In this document: piece after piece, positions 43,406-51,459 of the stretch
How the letters are laid out: the number at the start of each line of letters is the position of its first letter
How positions within the stretch are numbered: the first letter of the stretch is position 1
Assembly (NCBI GenBank): GCA_964469045.1
Contig: CAYXXK010000012.1
Span: 5,610 to 69,609, forward strand
Reading direction: 5' to 3'
Length of the DNA: 64,000 nucleotides
From: UBA965 sp964469045
GTDB lineage: Bacteria; Chloroflexota; Chloroflexia; Chloroflexales; Roseiflexaceae
Notes under the pieces: generated by a model
Databases searched by the model: none
Seen by the model: only the letters and a program-made list of their open reading frames with translations
What the model was told of the DNA's origin: nothing
Translations under genes and position numbers: made by a program

Positions 43406-44511
43406 TGTGTTATCACCAACTTTTGGGTGGTAATGGCGTCAATATAATCCAAATCCAACATAGCACCGCTACCAATAGCATCAGGCACCGTGAGCGTACT
43501 ATCGCTATTGAGCTCAAACGGATTCAACACCACATCACGGGCGTAGTAACGGGCATTAGCACTGATATCACCAGGCAACACAAAGTTGGGTAGGCTCGCA
43601 AGCGCCACATTCGCAGCACGGCCGATACCTGTCTCAAGCATACCACCACACCACACCGGGATATCAGCAGCCTGTGCCATATCATGGATTTGCTTTGAGG
43701 CGGCGAAGCCGCCGACTCGCGCCGGCTTAATATTAATCACACCACATGCGCGCATCTCGATAGCCCAGCGTGCATGTTCGGGCGATACAATGCTTTCATC
43801 AAGACATATCGGTGTACGTATCACGCGTTGCAACTTGGCATGATCAAAAATATCATCGTGGGCCAAGGGTTGTTCAATCAGCAACAACCCGTAGTCATCA
43901 AGTTGTGCCAAATGTGCCGCATGATCAAGCGTATAGATGCTATTGGCATCGACTTGGAGCAAGATATTTGGCCATGCCTCACGCACTGCTTTGGTTGGCT
44001 CAATATCCCAGCCTGGCTTGATTTTGAGTTTGATACGCGAATAGCCGGCGTTGACATACCCCTCAACGACATTCAGCAACGCATCAATCGATGACTGAAT
44101 ACCAACGCTGACGCCGACGCTCACTTTATCACGCTCACCACCCAACATTTGTTTGAGGCTTTGTTGACGGGCATGACCGAACCAATCCCACACCGCAAAT
44201 TCAATGCCTGCTTGGGCCATACGATTGGCACGGACCGGTGCAAATACCCCCTGCACATCCATCGGATCTTGGATATCATGTGCCATCAGACGGGGCACCA
44301 AAATATCGCGGAGCATCAACATGACGGTATCACTGGTTTCTTCGTTATACCACGGCGCAGGGCCAACGGGACTCTCACCCCAGCCGGTGATACCATCTGC
44401 ATCAATACGCACCAAGACAGCATGGGTGCCTTCTTCGCGCCAGCCACTAGTCTCAAACGGTGAGACATAGGGCAGATGAATTCGGCGAATTTCTACACGT
44501 TGAATGCGCAT
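43402..44511 (-). CDS. Enolase-superfamily N-succinylamino acid racemase-like enzyme (MenC/NSAR family)
   Basis: 369 residues. The catalytic lysine pair is Lys161/Lys163 (IKLKIKPGW), with Lys262 in NIKPARVGG. Metal ligands are Asp188 (QVDANSIY), Glu213 (LIEQPL) and Asp238 (CLDES). These are the o-succinylbenzoate synthase/NSAR hallmarks. No other menaquinone gene is nearby. The gene immediately upstream encodes a COG3375 GNAT, which is the known partner in the NSAR pathway that turns D-amino acids into L-forms. I therefore favour NSAR over MenC. The ribosome binding site AGGAG overlaps the stop of the GNAT gene (9-bp gap). Confidence 0.85.
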   Translation of the reverse strand: MRIQRVEIRRIHLPYVSPFETSGWREEGTHAVLVRIDADGITGWGESPVGPAPWYNEETSDTVMLMLRDILVPRLMAHDIQDPMDVQGVFAPVRANRMAQAGIEFAVWDWFGHARQQSLKQMLGGERDKVSVGVSVGIQSSIDALLNVVEGYVNAGYSRIKLKIKPGWDIEPTKAVREAWPNILLQVDANSIYTLDHAAHLAQLDDYGLLLIEQPLAHDDIFDHAKLQRVIRTPICLDESIVSPEHARWAIEMRACGVINIKPARVGGFAASKQIHDMAQAADIPVWCGGMLETGIGRAANVALASLPNFVLPGDISANARYYARDVVLNPFELNSDSTLTVPDAIGSGAMLDLDYIDAITTQKLVITQ

Positions 44512-44520
44512 TTGTTTCTC

Positions 44521-45354
44521 CTATTCTGCGCGCGGTTGCAGCACATAGTGCCAGCCACGACCCTCGATTGCCACACAATCAATCACTTGATAACCAGCAG
44601 CAAATGCTGCTTCAAACAAGGTACGTTGCATCATTCGCCACTCGAGCAACCGCTGTTTGTCGTGGGTTCGCAGTAATGCAAGTTGCTCAGGTAACGGCAC
44701 AGCAACAGGTTGTCCACTCCATGTTGGCATCGCACGCATCAAAGGGCGGTTGGCTTCTACCTGTACAGGATAAACAATCGCATCAGCCTGCCACACAGGG
44801 TATTGTTGGGCAAGATGCGCATCGACTCGCTGACTATCCATCCACCAATCCACCTGAAAGCGATCGCTTGGCGCACCGGCGTTCAATGCATCGGTCATCT
44901 CACCATACACATCGCGCTTATATGTCGTACATACAGCACCAAGCCGATGAATATTAAAACTTCCATTGACCGTGGCAAGTGGGTCATATGTCCATGTCAT
45001 TAATGTCGTTTTGCCATGCGCCAACAGTTGTGCACGTTGTGCCAATTTGAGTTGCAAGCCGATATCACGCCCACGATATTCGGGCAATACCCCTACAATG
45101 TGACTACAGTACTTCAGTTGTGCAGGTGCATGGTGCGTCAATCCATACCACCCCAAGGCAAATCCTACCATGCCGTGATATTCGCGCCGCGTGCGGTCAT
45201 ACGCCCCAAGCAAGACACATTCGCTCGTTGCCCACGTAATCAACACATGCGTCGGAATAATCTCATCGTCGCTATTCGACCAAATTACATTGTGCACTGC
45301 CTGGAGATCAGCACATCCCTGCAACTCAGTTATTGGCACAATCTCGATTGGCAT
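44521..45354 (-). CDS. GNAT-family acetyl/succinyl-transferase (COG3375)
   Basis: 277 residues. The GNAT core holds acyl-CoA-binding features: HIVGVLPEYRGRDIGLQLKL near residues 85-104 and a signature NIHRLGAVCTTYKRDVYG. This is the group of predicted N-acyltransferases annotated COG3375, whose Geobacillus member acts as a D-amino acid N-succinyltransferase. Together with the NSAR gene downstream it can succinylate D-amino acids for racemisation; the hydrolase that would free the L-amino acid is not in this window. AGGAGATG lies before ATG 45354. Confidence 0.8.
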   Translation of the reverse strand: MPIEIVPITELQGCADLQAVHNVIWSNSDDEIIPTHVLITWATSECVLLGAYDRTRREYHGMVGFALGWYGLTHHAPAQLKYCSHIVGVLPEYRGRDIGLQLKLAQRAQLLAHGKTTLMTWTYDPLATVNGSFNIHRLGAVCTTYKRDVYGEMTDALNAGAPSDRFQVDWWMDSQRVDAHLAQQYPVWQADAIVYPVQVEANRPLMRAMPTWSGQPVAVPLPEQLALLRTHDKQRLLEWRMMQRTLFEAAFAAGYQVIDCVAIEGRGWHYVLQPRAE

Positions 45355-45372
45355 ATGTCCGCATCTCCTCGC

Positions 45373-45993
45373 TTACGGATTCGGGCGTTTGAGCTCAACG
45401 ACATATGGACGTTGGACAAACGTATACGCCACATCATCAAACAGCGGCAATACATTCTCTGCAGTGACAATCTCACTTAACTTCACATAGACGGCGTTTT
45501 TTTCGTCAAAGCACAACGTCGGCACCCCAAAGCAGTTATAGGTCGCCTTGGCGTACTCATGATCACGCTTGAGCACCTCGAGCAAACTCCGGTCACGCAC
45601 ATCACGCTGATACTGTTGCATATCGACACCACACGTTGCTGCGACCTCAGCGACAGCATCGCGCGAGGCCACATCTACTTTGTGTTCGTGACGCGCATCA
45701 TACAATGCAGACCTAAATTGATTGAACTGCGCCTCGCCTTGACGTCGCACCGCCTCCGCCGCCCAAAACGCATGCAAGCCACGATACGTGCTCCAGCCTT
45801 CACGTAAGCCCGTATAATCATCTGGTTGATCCCATACATACCAGTTTGAATCAGTTGGGGCGTTTACCTGCTCAAGCGAAAAGTAGCGCCACGTAATTGA
45901 TACACTCGGGCGTTGCGCAACCACCAAATCAAGCCATCGTGAGGCACGCCAGGCAAATGGGCACAAAAAATCAAAAAACACAGTAAGTTGCAT
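45373..45993 (-). CDS. DsbA/FrnE-like thioredoxin-fold oxidoreductase
   Basis: 206 residues from ATG 45993, with AGAGG 6 nt upstream; the ATG at 45999 is too close to that site. The DsbA-type fold starts with LTVFFDFLCPFAWRAS: the usual CxxC is replaced by CPFA, so only one redox Cys remains. The cis-Pro segment FGVPTLCFD carries another Cys near the C-terminus. It resembles FrnE and 2-hydroxychromene-2-carboxylate isomerase. The protein lacks a signal peptide, so it acts in the cytoplasm. It is the first gene of the NSAR/BTAD operon. Confidence 0.83.
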   Translation of the reverse strand: MQLTVFFDFLCPFAWRASRWLDLVVAQRPSVSITWRYFSLEQVNAPTDSNWYVWDQPDDYTGLREGWSTYRGLHAFWAAEAVRRQGEAQFNQFRSALYDARHEHKVDVASRDAVAEVAATCGVDMQQYQRDVRDRSLLEVLKRDHEYAKATYNCFGVPTLCFDEKNAVYVKLSEIVTAENVLPLFDDVAYTFVQRPYVVELKRPNP

Positions 45994-46044
45994 ATACATC
46001 CTCTTATATAGAGCACGGTACTCATGTTATACAGTGCTAGTGTA

Positions 46045-47559
46045 TCACTTTTGGGTGTACAACGAATCATCCACCAACGTTGCATACAACAACTGTTGTC
46101 GCTCTTGCGCTGCTAGATAGCGCTCATGTGCTTGTGTATCTGGATAGTATGTATGTCCACGCATAAGCGGGACTTCACTCAACTCTCGAATCACACCGAG
46201 GCTTCGCAACGCCAATATGGCCACACCGCGTGCAGTTGTTTCAATGACTGCAGATGTCTGGACAGGCCGTCCTAGAACATCAGCGCATATCTGCAACCAC
46301 GTCGGCGAGCGTAACAACGCACCACCACTTGCAATCACGTGCTCACTCGGGGGCAATAATTGCGCAATCAAACCGAACCGCAACGCAATACTTTCGAGTG
46401 CAGCACGAAGTAAATCAGTCGGCGTCGTACCGAGATGCATACCATGAATAGTCGCTTTGGCGGCACCTGCCCATCCTGGACTTCGTTCGCCGGCCCATAG
46501 TGGCAAAATCGTCAATCCATGACTATCTGGTTTCAGGCGTGCAATAGCAGCCTCGATGGCATCATCATCCTCGCCAAGATGTAAGGTCTCACGCATCCAT
46601 TGATAGACATTCCCACCTTCACTTGTGGCCCCACCAACCAACGCTACCTGCCGGTCGATACGATAACACCACAACCCAGCAGGCGGTATCGGTTGTCCTG
46701 GCAGGGCAATCCGCATTGCGCCTGTTGTGCCGACTGTTAAGGCAAGTGCGCGCGCATCAGTACATCCACTTCCTACGTTTGCAGCTGCACCATCACCGAT
46801 TGCCCCAAACCACTGTACATGCCGTAACCACGGCCAACGCAGCGCCCACTCCGCACGGAGACCGATATGGCCTTGATGCACATCCACCACAGGTGCCAGT
46901 GCATCAGGCGCAATCTGTAACATGGTCAGCCATTGATCATCCCACAACAGAGTCTCACGGTGTAGTAGGCCAGTCCATGCTGCGTTACTCGGTGTAATCC
47001 GACGAACACCCAGCCAATGCCACTCGACGAATTCAGCAAACGTCATCCAATAGCGTGCCCGTTGCCATTCGTCTGGACGTTGTGCGGCAATCCAGTGCAT
47101 ACGCGCCGGCCAGTAATTTGGTCGAATCAAACACCCTGTGCGCAAATGGGTTGTACGTTCATCGCATTGTCGACGCAACCAATCAGCGCTAGCATCACTC
47201 TGCGTATCAGCATAGGTCCGTAGCGGTCCAACCGGTTGACCATCCGCATCAACTCCCACCATGGTGGTTGCCATCGAAGCCATCGCAACTGCCACGATAT
47301 CATGGACACGCGGTTTAATGAGCTGACCAATCTCATCCATGACAGATGTACATGCATCGCGCAACTGCAACGCGTCAATCTCGGCAGCGCCAACACCAGT
47401 CGTCACGACATCAATTGGTTGTCGTGCCTCTACATCAATAACTTGACGGGCTTCGGCATCAAAACAAAGAATACGCACCGAACTTGTGCCAATATCGAGT
47501 GTCAAAATAAGTGGTGCATGCGCTGAAGCCAGCGTTGTCTGTTGTTGGCGTTTCGTCAT
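46045..47559 (-). CDS. FGGY-family carbohydrate kinase (gluconokinase-like)
   Basis: 504 residues from ATG 47559. I reject the frame extension to 47709, which has no FGGY character and covers the HtrA terminator. The first motif is LTLDIGTSSVRILCFDA. The second FGGY signature is around HVIASGGALLRSP and ITARGVAILA-like text near the end, with GLTILPLWAGERSPGW in between. The pattern (ASMATTMVGVDADGQP) is closest to GntK-type gluconokinases, though xylulokinase cannot be excluded. Phosphorylation of a sugar or aldonate in the cytoplasm is the role. It is a single minus-strand gene. Confidence 0.83.
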   Translation of the reverse strand: MTKRQQQTTLASAHAPLILTLDIGTSSVRILCFDAEARQVIDVEARQPIDVVTTGVGAAEIDALQLRDACTSVMDEIGQLIKPRVHDIVAVAMASMATTMVGVDADGQPVGPLRTYADTQSDASADWLRRQCDERTTHLRTGCLIRPNYWPARMHWIAAQRPDEWQRARYWMTFAEFVEWHWLGVRRITPSNAAWTGLLHRETLLWDDQWLTMLQIAPDALAPVVDVHQGHIGLRAEWALRWPWLRHVQWFGAIGDGAAANVGSGCTDARALALTVGTTGAMRIALPGQPIPPAGLWCYRIDRQVALVGGATSEGGNVYQWMRETLHLGEDDDAIEAAIARLKPDSHGLTILPLWAGERSPGWAGAAKATIHGMHLGTTPTDLLRAALESIALRFGLIAQLLPPSEHVIASGGALLRSPTWLQICADVLGRPVQTSAVIETTARGVAILALRSLGVIRELSEVPLMRGHTYYPDTQAHERYLAAQERQQLLYATLVDDSLYTQK

Positions 47560-47597
47560 GATATATGGTCTCGTTATGATTGATATGGATATTGTAC

Positions 47598-47635
47598 AAA
47601 CAAAAGCCCTCGATTCATGCACTGAATCGAGGGCT
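47598..47635 (-). terminator. Intrinsic terminator of the HtrA gene
   Basis: A perfect 13-bp stem AGCCCTCGATTCA / TGAATCGAGGGCT with a 5-nt loop, followed on the minus strand by TTTTGTTTG. It is 19 bp past the HtrA stop. Confidence 0.9.
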
Positions 47636-47653
47636 ACATGATATATGAGGCTT

Positions 47654-48844
47654 TTATTCGCGCGGGCGTAACGCAAGAGTAATGTTAAACTCCAACTCCT
47701 CCGCTCCACGCAACACCGTCACACTCACCGAATCATTCGGCTTGTATTGCAACAAGACGCCACGGAGTGATGCTTGTTGGCCCAATTTGATTCCGTCGAT
47801 TGCGATAATCACATCGCCTGCTTGGATACCAGCATTCGCAGCGGGATAGCCGTCACTGACCGACGTCACATATGCACCCTGCTGCACCTGCAAATCATTT
47901 TGGATGGCAATATCTGCATTAATCATGCCATACGTAATCCCTAAGAACGGGTATTGCACTTCGCCGGTAGCGATGATTTGCTCACTAACGCGTCGCGCAA
48001 TGTTGGAAGGCACCGCAAATCCTAGCCCTTCGATGCGTACGGTATTAACCCCTTGATCACGATAGACCAACGTATTAATACCAACAATCTCGCCATTCAT
48101 ATTCAACAACGGACCGCCACTGTTACCACTGTTAATCGCAGCATCGGTTTGGATTAAATCTTCGGGCGCATCAGTACTTAACGTACGATGAAGTGCACTC
48201 ACTACACCGACCGTGACGCTGTTTTTGAATTCGCCAAGCGGACTACCAATCGCAATCACTGTCTCACCTTGACGCAACGCATCCGAGTTACCGAGTGTCA
48301 AATAGCCAGGCACGCTACCATCAATCTTGAGTAACGCCAAATCCATCAACGGATCATCGCCAACCAACGTTGCCTTGCGTGTACTCCCGTCGTACAACAC
48401 AACTTCAAGCTCACTATACCCGTCAATAACATGATGATTCGTAATCACGTACCCATCTGGACTAATAAATGCACCTGACCCACTACCGCTTGACTCATTA
48501 CCACTGATGTCGCTCCCAAGTCGATTGATGACAGTCACCACTGCGGGAGAGACTTTGGCAACTACCGACGGCACATCGTTTGGCACTGCGGTGGTCGTGC
48601 CCACATCACCCTGTGGCACTGTTGGCGCCGTTGTTGGGAGCGGTAACTTTGTGGTCTCAGGCAACGGCTGAGAGATACTTGATACCGGCAATGCTTGTGA
48701 TACTGCCGTATCAACAACTTCACGAAGTTGCCGCTGTGTAATATAAACAGCAGCACCAGCGCCGGCAACTGCCCCAAGAATCGCACCACCTACCAATGTA
48801 ATCAGCAATATTGCGATTACAACAAAATTATTGATACGCCCCAT
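47654..48844 (-). CDS. HtrA/DegP-like membrane-anchored serine protease with PDZ domain
   Basis: 396 residues. One N-terminal membrane anchor (about 8-33) and a Pro/Thr-rich linker precede the trypsin-fold domain. The triad is His138 (ITNHHVIDGY), Asp168 (DPLMDLALLKI) and Ser242 (INSGNSGGPLLN). A PDZ domain fills about residues 310-396 (QQGAYVTSVSDGYPAANAG, then GDVIIAIDGIKL). It is a DegQ/DegS-like quality-control or regulatory protease facing the outside of the cytoplasmic membrane. ATG 48844 has GGAGG (TTTGGAGG) upstream. It is its own transcription unit. Confidence 0.93.
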   Translation of the reverse strand: MGRINNFVVIAILLITLVGGAILGAVAGAGAAVYITQRQLREVVDTAVSQALPVSSISQPLPETTKLPLPTTAPTVPQGDVGTTTAVPNDVPSVVAKVSPAVVTVINRLGSDISGNESSGSGSGAFISPDGYVITNHHVIDGYSELEVVLYDGSTRKATLVGDDPLMDLALLKIDGSVPGYLTLGNSDALRQGETVIAIGSPLGEFKNSVTVGVVSALHRTLSTDAPEDLIQTDAAINSGNSGGPLLNMNGEIVGINTLVYRDQGVNTVRIEGLGFAVPSNIARRVSEQIIATGEVQYPFLGITYGMINADIAIQNDLQVQQGAYVTSVSDGYPAANAGIQAGDVIIAIDGIKLGQQASLRGVLLQYKPNDSVSVTVLRGAEELEFNITLALRPRE

Positions 48845-48991
48845 TCATGACCTCCAAATCCTCATGGAACACATGAGTGAAAGGTAATATATATACCGCT
48901 ATTATTTTGTACCGTCTGAATAAATTGTATATGAACAAAATATGAGCATCGTATGAGCCATTTTGCTATAGTACAAAAACCCTACATCTGC

Positions 48992-48997
48992 TATACT
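48992..48997 (+). promoter_or_regulatory. -10-like TATACT upstream of the IF-2B-like gene
   Basis: TATACT lies 84 bp before the ATG at 49081, in an AT-rich 236-bp spacer between divergent genes. No good -35 at 17 bp is visible, so this is weak. Confidence 0.35.
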
Positions 48998-49080
48998 TAA
49001 TATGCATTTCAACGATGAAAGATCGCAACGCATAGTGCATGTGATTTCTATTAACGCATGCGTCGTCACAGCGAGATTTT

Positions 49081-49971
49081 ATGATTCTTGAACAACGTTT
49101 TGGTGCGGCCCAAGTTGCAATGCGCGCAGCGGATATTCTTATCCAACGGGCAAGTGCCGGTCAAGCCGCATCTCCTGATACATTCCGTCGAGAAATTTTC
49201 CGCACTGGATGGCACCTCATCAGCGAGCAACACGCCATCGGATCCTTGGTTAATTTGCTCGATAGTCTTTTGTGGGGTCTTGAATCCGCTGAAACTCCAC
49301 ACGAACTCAGCACCGTAACACAACAAGTCATTGATACCTATCGCCATCAGTTGACACAACGCGTCTTTGACAGTGCGGCGCATAGCTTAAGTGTGCTCGC
49401 ACCGTGCCGTCATATTTTGATTCATGGGTACAGCACAACAGTTCAATATGCGCTACAACATGCCTTGCGCAGTGGTCAACGCATTGATGTAACCTGTGTA
49501 GATGACGGCAATGCCACCACACACACAGCGCTCCGCGATCGAATTGCAGCCATCGGCTTGGATGTTGCATCACTCTCACTGTCAACCATCGAACATCACC
49601 TCACCTCATATGATGCAGTCGTCGTTGGCGCCGATACACTCGACATGCATGGTCTAGCAAACTCACCTGGCAGATCACACCTAGCACTGCTTGCACATCA
49701 ATATGCAGTGCCATTCTTTGCCTTCTGTACCAGCGAGAAGTTTTTACCTAATATGTTTTATGCGACAGCAGTCAATCCTCTGCCATTCGATGAAAACATC
49801 ACCATACAAACCTCGGTACAATCATCACTTGATCGCACTCCCATGCACCATATCTCCGCAGTCATCACTGAGCGTGGTCCCTTGCCTACACCTGCTGTCG
49901 TTGCGTGGTTAGCAACCTCCCAACTACATCCATGGTTAGTGGGGCGTGGTTCATTACTCCATATCAGCTAA
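49081..49971 (+). CDS. IF-2B/ribose-1,5-bisphosphate isomerase-like protein
   Basis: 296 residues related to eIF-2B subunits and methylthioribose-1-phosphate/ribose-1,5-bisphosphate isomerases. Signatures: ILIHGYSTTVQYALQHA near residues 115-131, VVVGADTLDMHGLANSPG near 181-198 (Asp of the active site) and CTSEKFLP. The protein is smaller than typical isomerases (about 330-350). The N-terminal helical region holds a usual R-x-GWHLI pattern. It may isomerise a phosphosugar or only bind nucleotides. It is preceded by a poor ribosome binding site and stands alone. Confidence 0.8.
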   Translation: MILEQRFGAAQVAMRAADILIQRASAGQAASPDTFRREIFRTGWHLISEQHAIGSLVNLLDSLLWGLESAETPHELSTVTQQVIDTYRHQLTQRVFDSAAHSLSVLAPCRHILIHGYSTTVQYALQHALRSGQRIDVTCVDDGNATTHTALRDRIAAIGLDVASLSLSTIEHHLTSYDAVVVGADTLDMHGLANSPGRSHLALLAHQYAVPFFAFCTSEKFLPNMFYATAVNPLPFDENITIQTSVQSSLDRTPMHHISAVITERGPLPTPAVVAWLATSQLHPWLVGRGSLLHIS

Positions 49972-50003
49972 TCTCCCTACCCCACCTACCTAGTCCAACC
50001 GTG

Positions 50004-50027
50004 TATAATCATGTCAGAGATGACATG
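50004..50027 (+). promoter_or_regulatory. -10 box and hairpin upstream of the glucosaminidase gene
   Basis: TATAAT (50004-50009) is followed at once by a perfect 7-bp hairpin CATGTCA / TGACATG (50010-50016, 50021-50027) with loop GAGA. It lies 61 bp before the ATG. The hairpin could be an operator or a 5' UTR stem. Confidence 0.5.
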
Positions 50028-50087
50028 CATTGTGCGTGTATCCACCTACTTGACACCATCCACAAGATGAATTACCATTGATTACGT

Positions 50088-51314
50088 ATGAATGATAAAA
50101 ATCGCAAATCATCAAAAGAGAAAAAGAGTGATATGGAATTTCTTGATTCTTTGTTACGCCACCCCCACACAGTTCGTGCAGACAAACGATCGACCGCTCC
50201 TGCACAAACTCGGTCGCAGATTGTACGCAACACAGGGACCATACCCTCACAACGTCATACCGAAACGGTGTCTACACACCGTGTAACTGGCGCACTCAAC
50301 ACCAAACAGCGCACCGGGGCTGTCTCGACTACGCGTGTGACATCAGCAAATGCAACAGAGGCGTACACTTCCAAACGTGCAAGCGGCGCAATTCCAACCA
50401 CGCGCACCACAGGGATGCAGACGGCGCGAACAACCAGCATCACCACATCCAAGCGTATTGCCACGTCGATACCAGAGGATCACAACAGCGATACACGCGA
50501 GCGCAAACGAGCGACAGGTACACACACACCAGGTCGCACCGGCGAGATTACTACGCGACGTCCGCCTACCGCACGCTACAGCATCGAAGAAGACGATATC
50601 TATCGGGGTAACAGCGAGTCGTCAATCATTTATACTGCCGGAACTAATTTATTTTGGGTAATTCTTATTGCGATTATCATCTGGTTGATAGTAAGTATGG
50701 CGCAAGCAGCGCCCAATCAATCGATTGTGAGTAGCTATTCGCAACGCACCAACTTGCGCGCAGTCGCACAAATCATTGGCATCCAATTGCCCGAGCCAAC
50801 AATTGCACCAGTATCAATTGTGATTCCACCAGGCGAAAGCTCCATTCTCGGTGCACCCACGATTACTGCTGCACAAATCGACGCTATTCTACAAAAAAAC
50901 AACTCACCCGCTACGGGCACAGGCGCTATCTGGATTGAGGCTGGAATACAATACGGCATCGACCCGGTGTACGGCTTAGCGTTTTTTATGCATGAATCAG
51001 GATACGGCACGAACCCGCAGTGGGCAGGACTCAAGCCTGATGGCACCACGACACACAACGTGGGAAATATCATCTGTGCGAATTATCCCACCTGTTTTGG
51101 TCGCTTTCGCGATTACCCGGATTGGCAGACAGGTATCTATGATTGGTATCGCCTTATTGCCGTCGAATACATCCAATGGCGCGGACTTGCCACTGTTGAA
51201 GGCATCTTGCCCGTATATGCGCCGTCATTCGAAAACGATGTGCCACGCTACATCAACACGATCAAGTATGCAGTCGCTGAATGGCGACAAATGAGTCTTT
51301 CGCAAACCCCATAA
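50088..51314 (+). CDS. Membrane-anchored glucosaminidase with Thr/Arg-rich cytoplasmic region
   Basis: 408 residues. Residues 1-165 are a low-complexity, positively charged cytoplasmic tail with loosely repeated TTR/TGA units (SGAIPTTRTTG, TGAVSTTRVT). A single membrane segment is TNLFWVILIAIIIWLIVSM (about 186-204). The outer part has a wall-hydrolase domain of the glucosaminidase (LytG/GH73-like) type: ITAAQIDAILQKNNSPATGTG, then FFMHESGYGTNPQW with the catalytic Glu, and VGNIICANYP, then FRDYPDWQTGIYDWYRL. It would cut peptidoglycan or a related glycan. ATG 50088 has no clear ribosome binding site. Confidence 0.82.
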   Translation: MNDKNRKSSKEKKSDMEFLDSLLRHPHTVRADKRSTAPAQTRSQIVRNTGTIPSQRHTETVSTHRVTGALNTKQRTGAVSTTRVTSANATEAYTSKRASGAIPTTRTTGMQTARTTSITTSKRIATSIPEDHNSDTRERKRATGTHTPGRTGEITTRRPPTARYSIEEDDIYRGNSESSIIYTAGTNLFWVILIAIIIWLIVSMAQAAPNQSIVSSYSQRTNLRAVAQIIGIQLPEPTIAPVSIVIPPGESSILGAPTITAAQIDAILQKNNSPATGTGAIWIEAGIQYGIDPVYGLAFFMHESGYGTNPQWAGLKPDGTTTHNVGNIICANYPTCFGRFRDYPDWQTGIYDWYRLIAVEYIQWRGLATVEGILPVYAPSFENDVPRYINTIKYAVAEWRQMSLSQTP

Positions 51315-51355
51315 ATCAATACATCCAGCATTAAAAGAAGTGCGTAGGGTATGAT

Positions 51356-51403
51356 AGGCGGCGCCTTTCGCACTAGATTCGTTCTCGCGCCGCCTCTTTC
51401 TTT
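51356..51403 (+). terminator. Plus-strand terminator of the glucosaminidase gene
   Basis: A perfect 9-bp stem AGGCGGCGC / GCGCCGCCT (51356-51364 and 51387-51395) with a 22-nt loop, followed by CTTTCTTT. Confidence 0.75.
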
Positions 51404-51438
51404 GCAAAAACGTGCGGTGTGCATAATGCACACCGCAC
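51404..51438 (-). terminator. Minus-strand terminator of the secreted glycosidase gene
   Basis: A perfect 12-bp stem (51412-51423 with 51427-51438) and TAA loop. On the minus strand it is followed by TTTTT (51406-51410). It lies 22 bp past the glycosidase stop and directly beside the plus-strand terminator. Confidence 0.85.
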
Positions 51439-51459
51439 ACGTGTTTTCGGCTCGATTTC

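Noticed and set aside
47560..47709. N-terminal extension of the FGGY kinase frame
   Set aside because: It covers the HtrA terminator, lacks family similarity, and the motif LTLDIGTSS begins shortly after ATG 47559.
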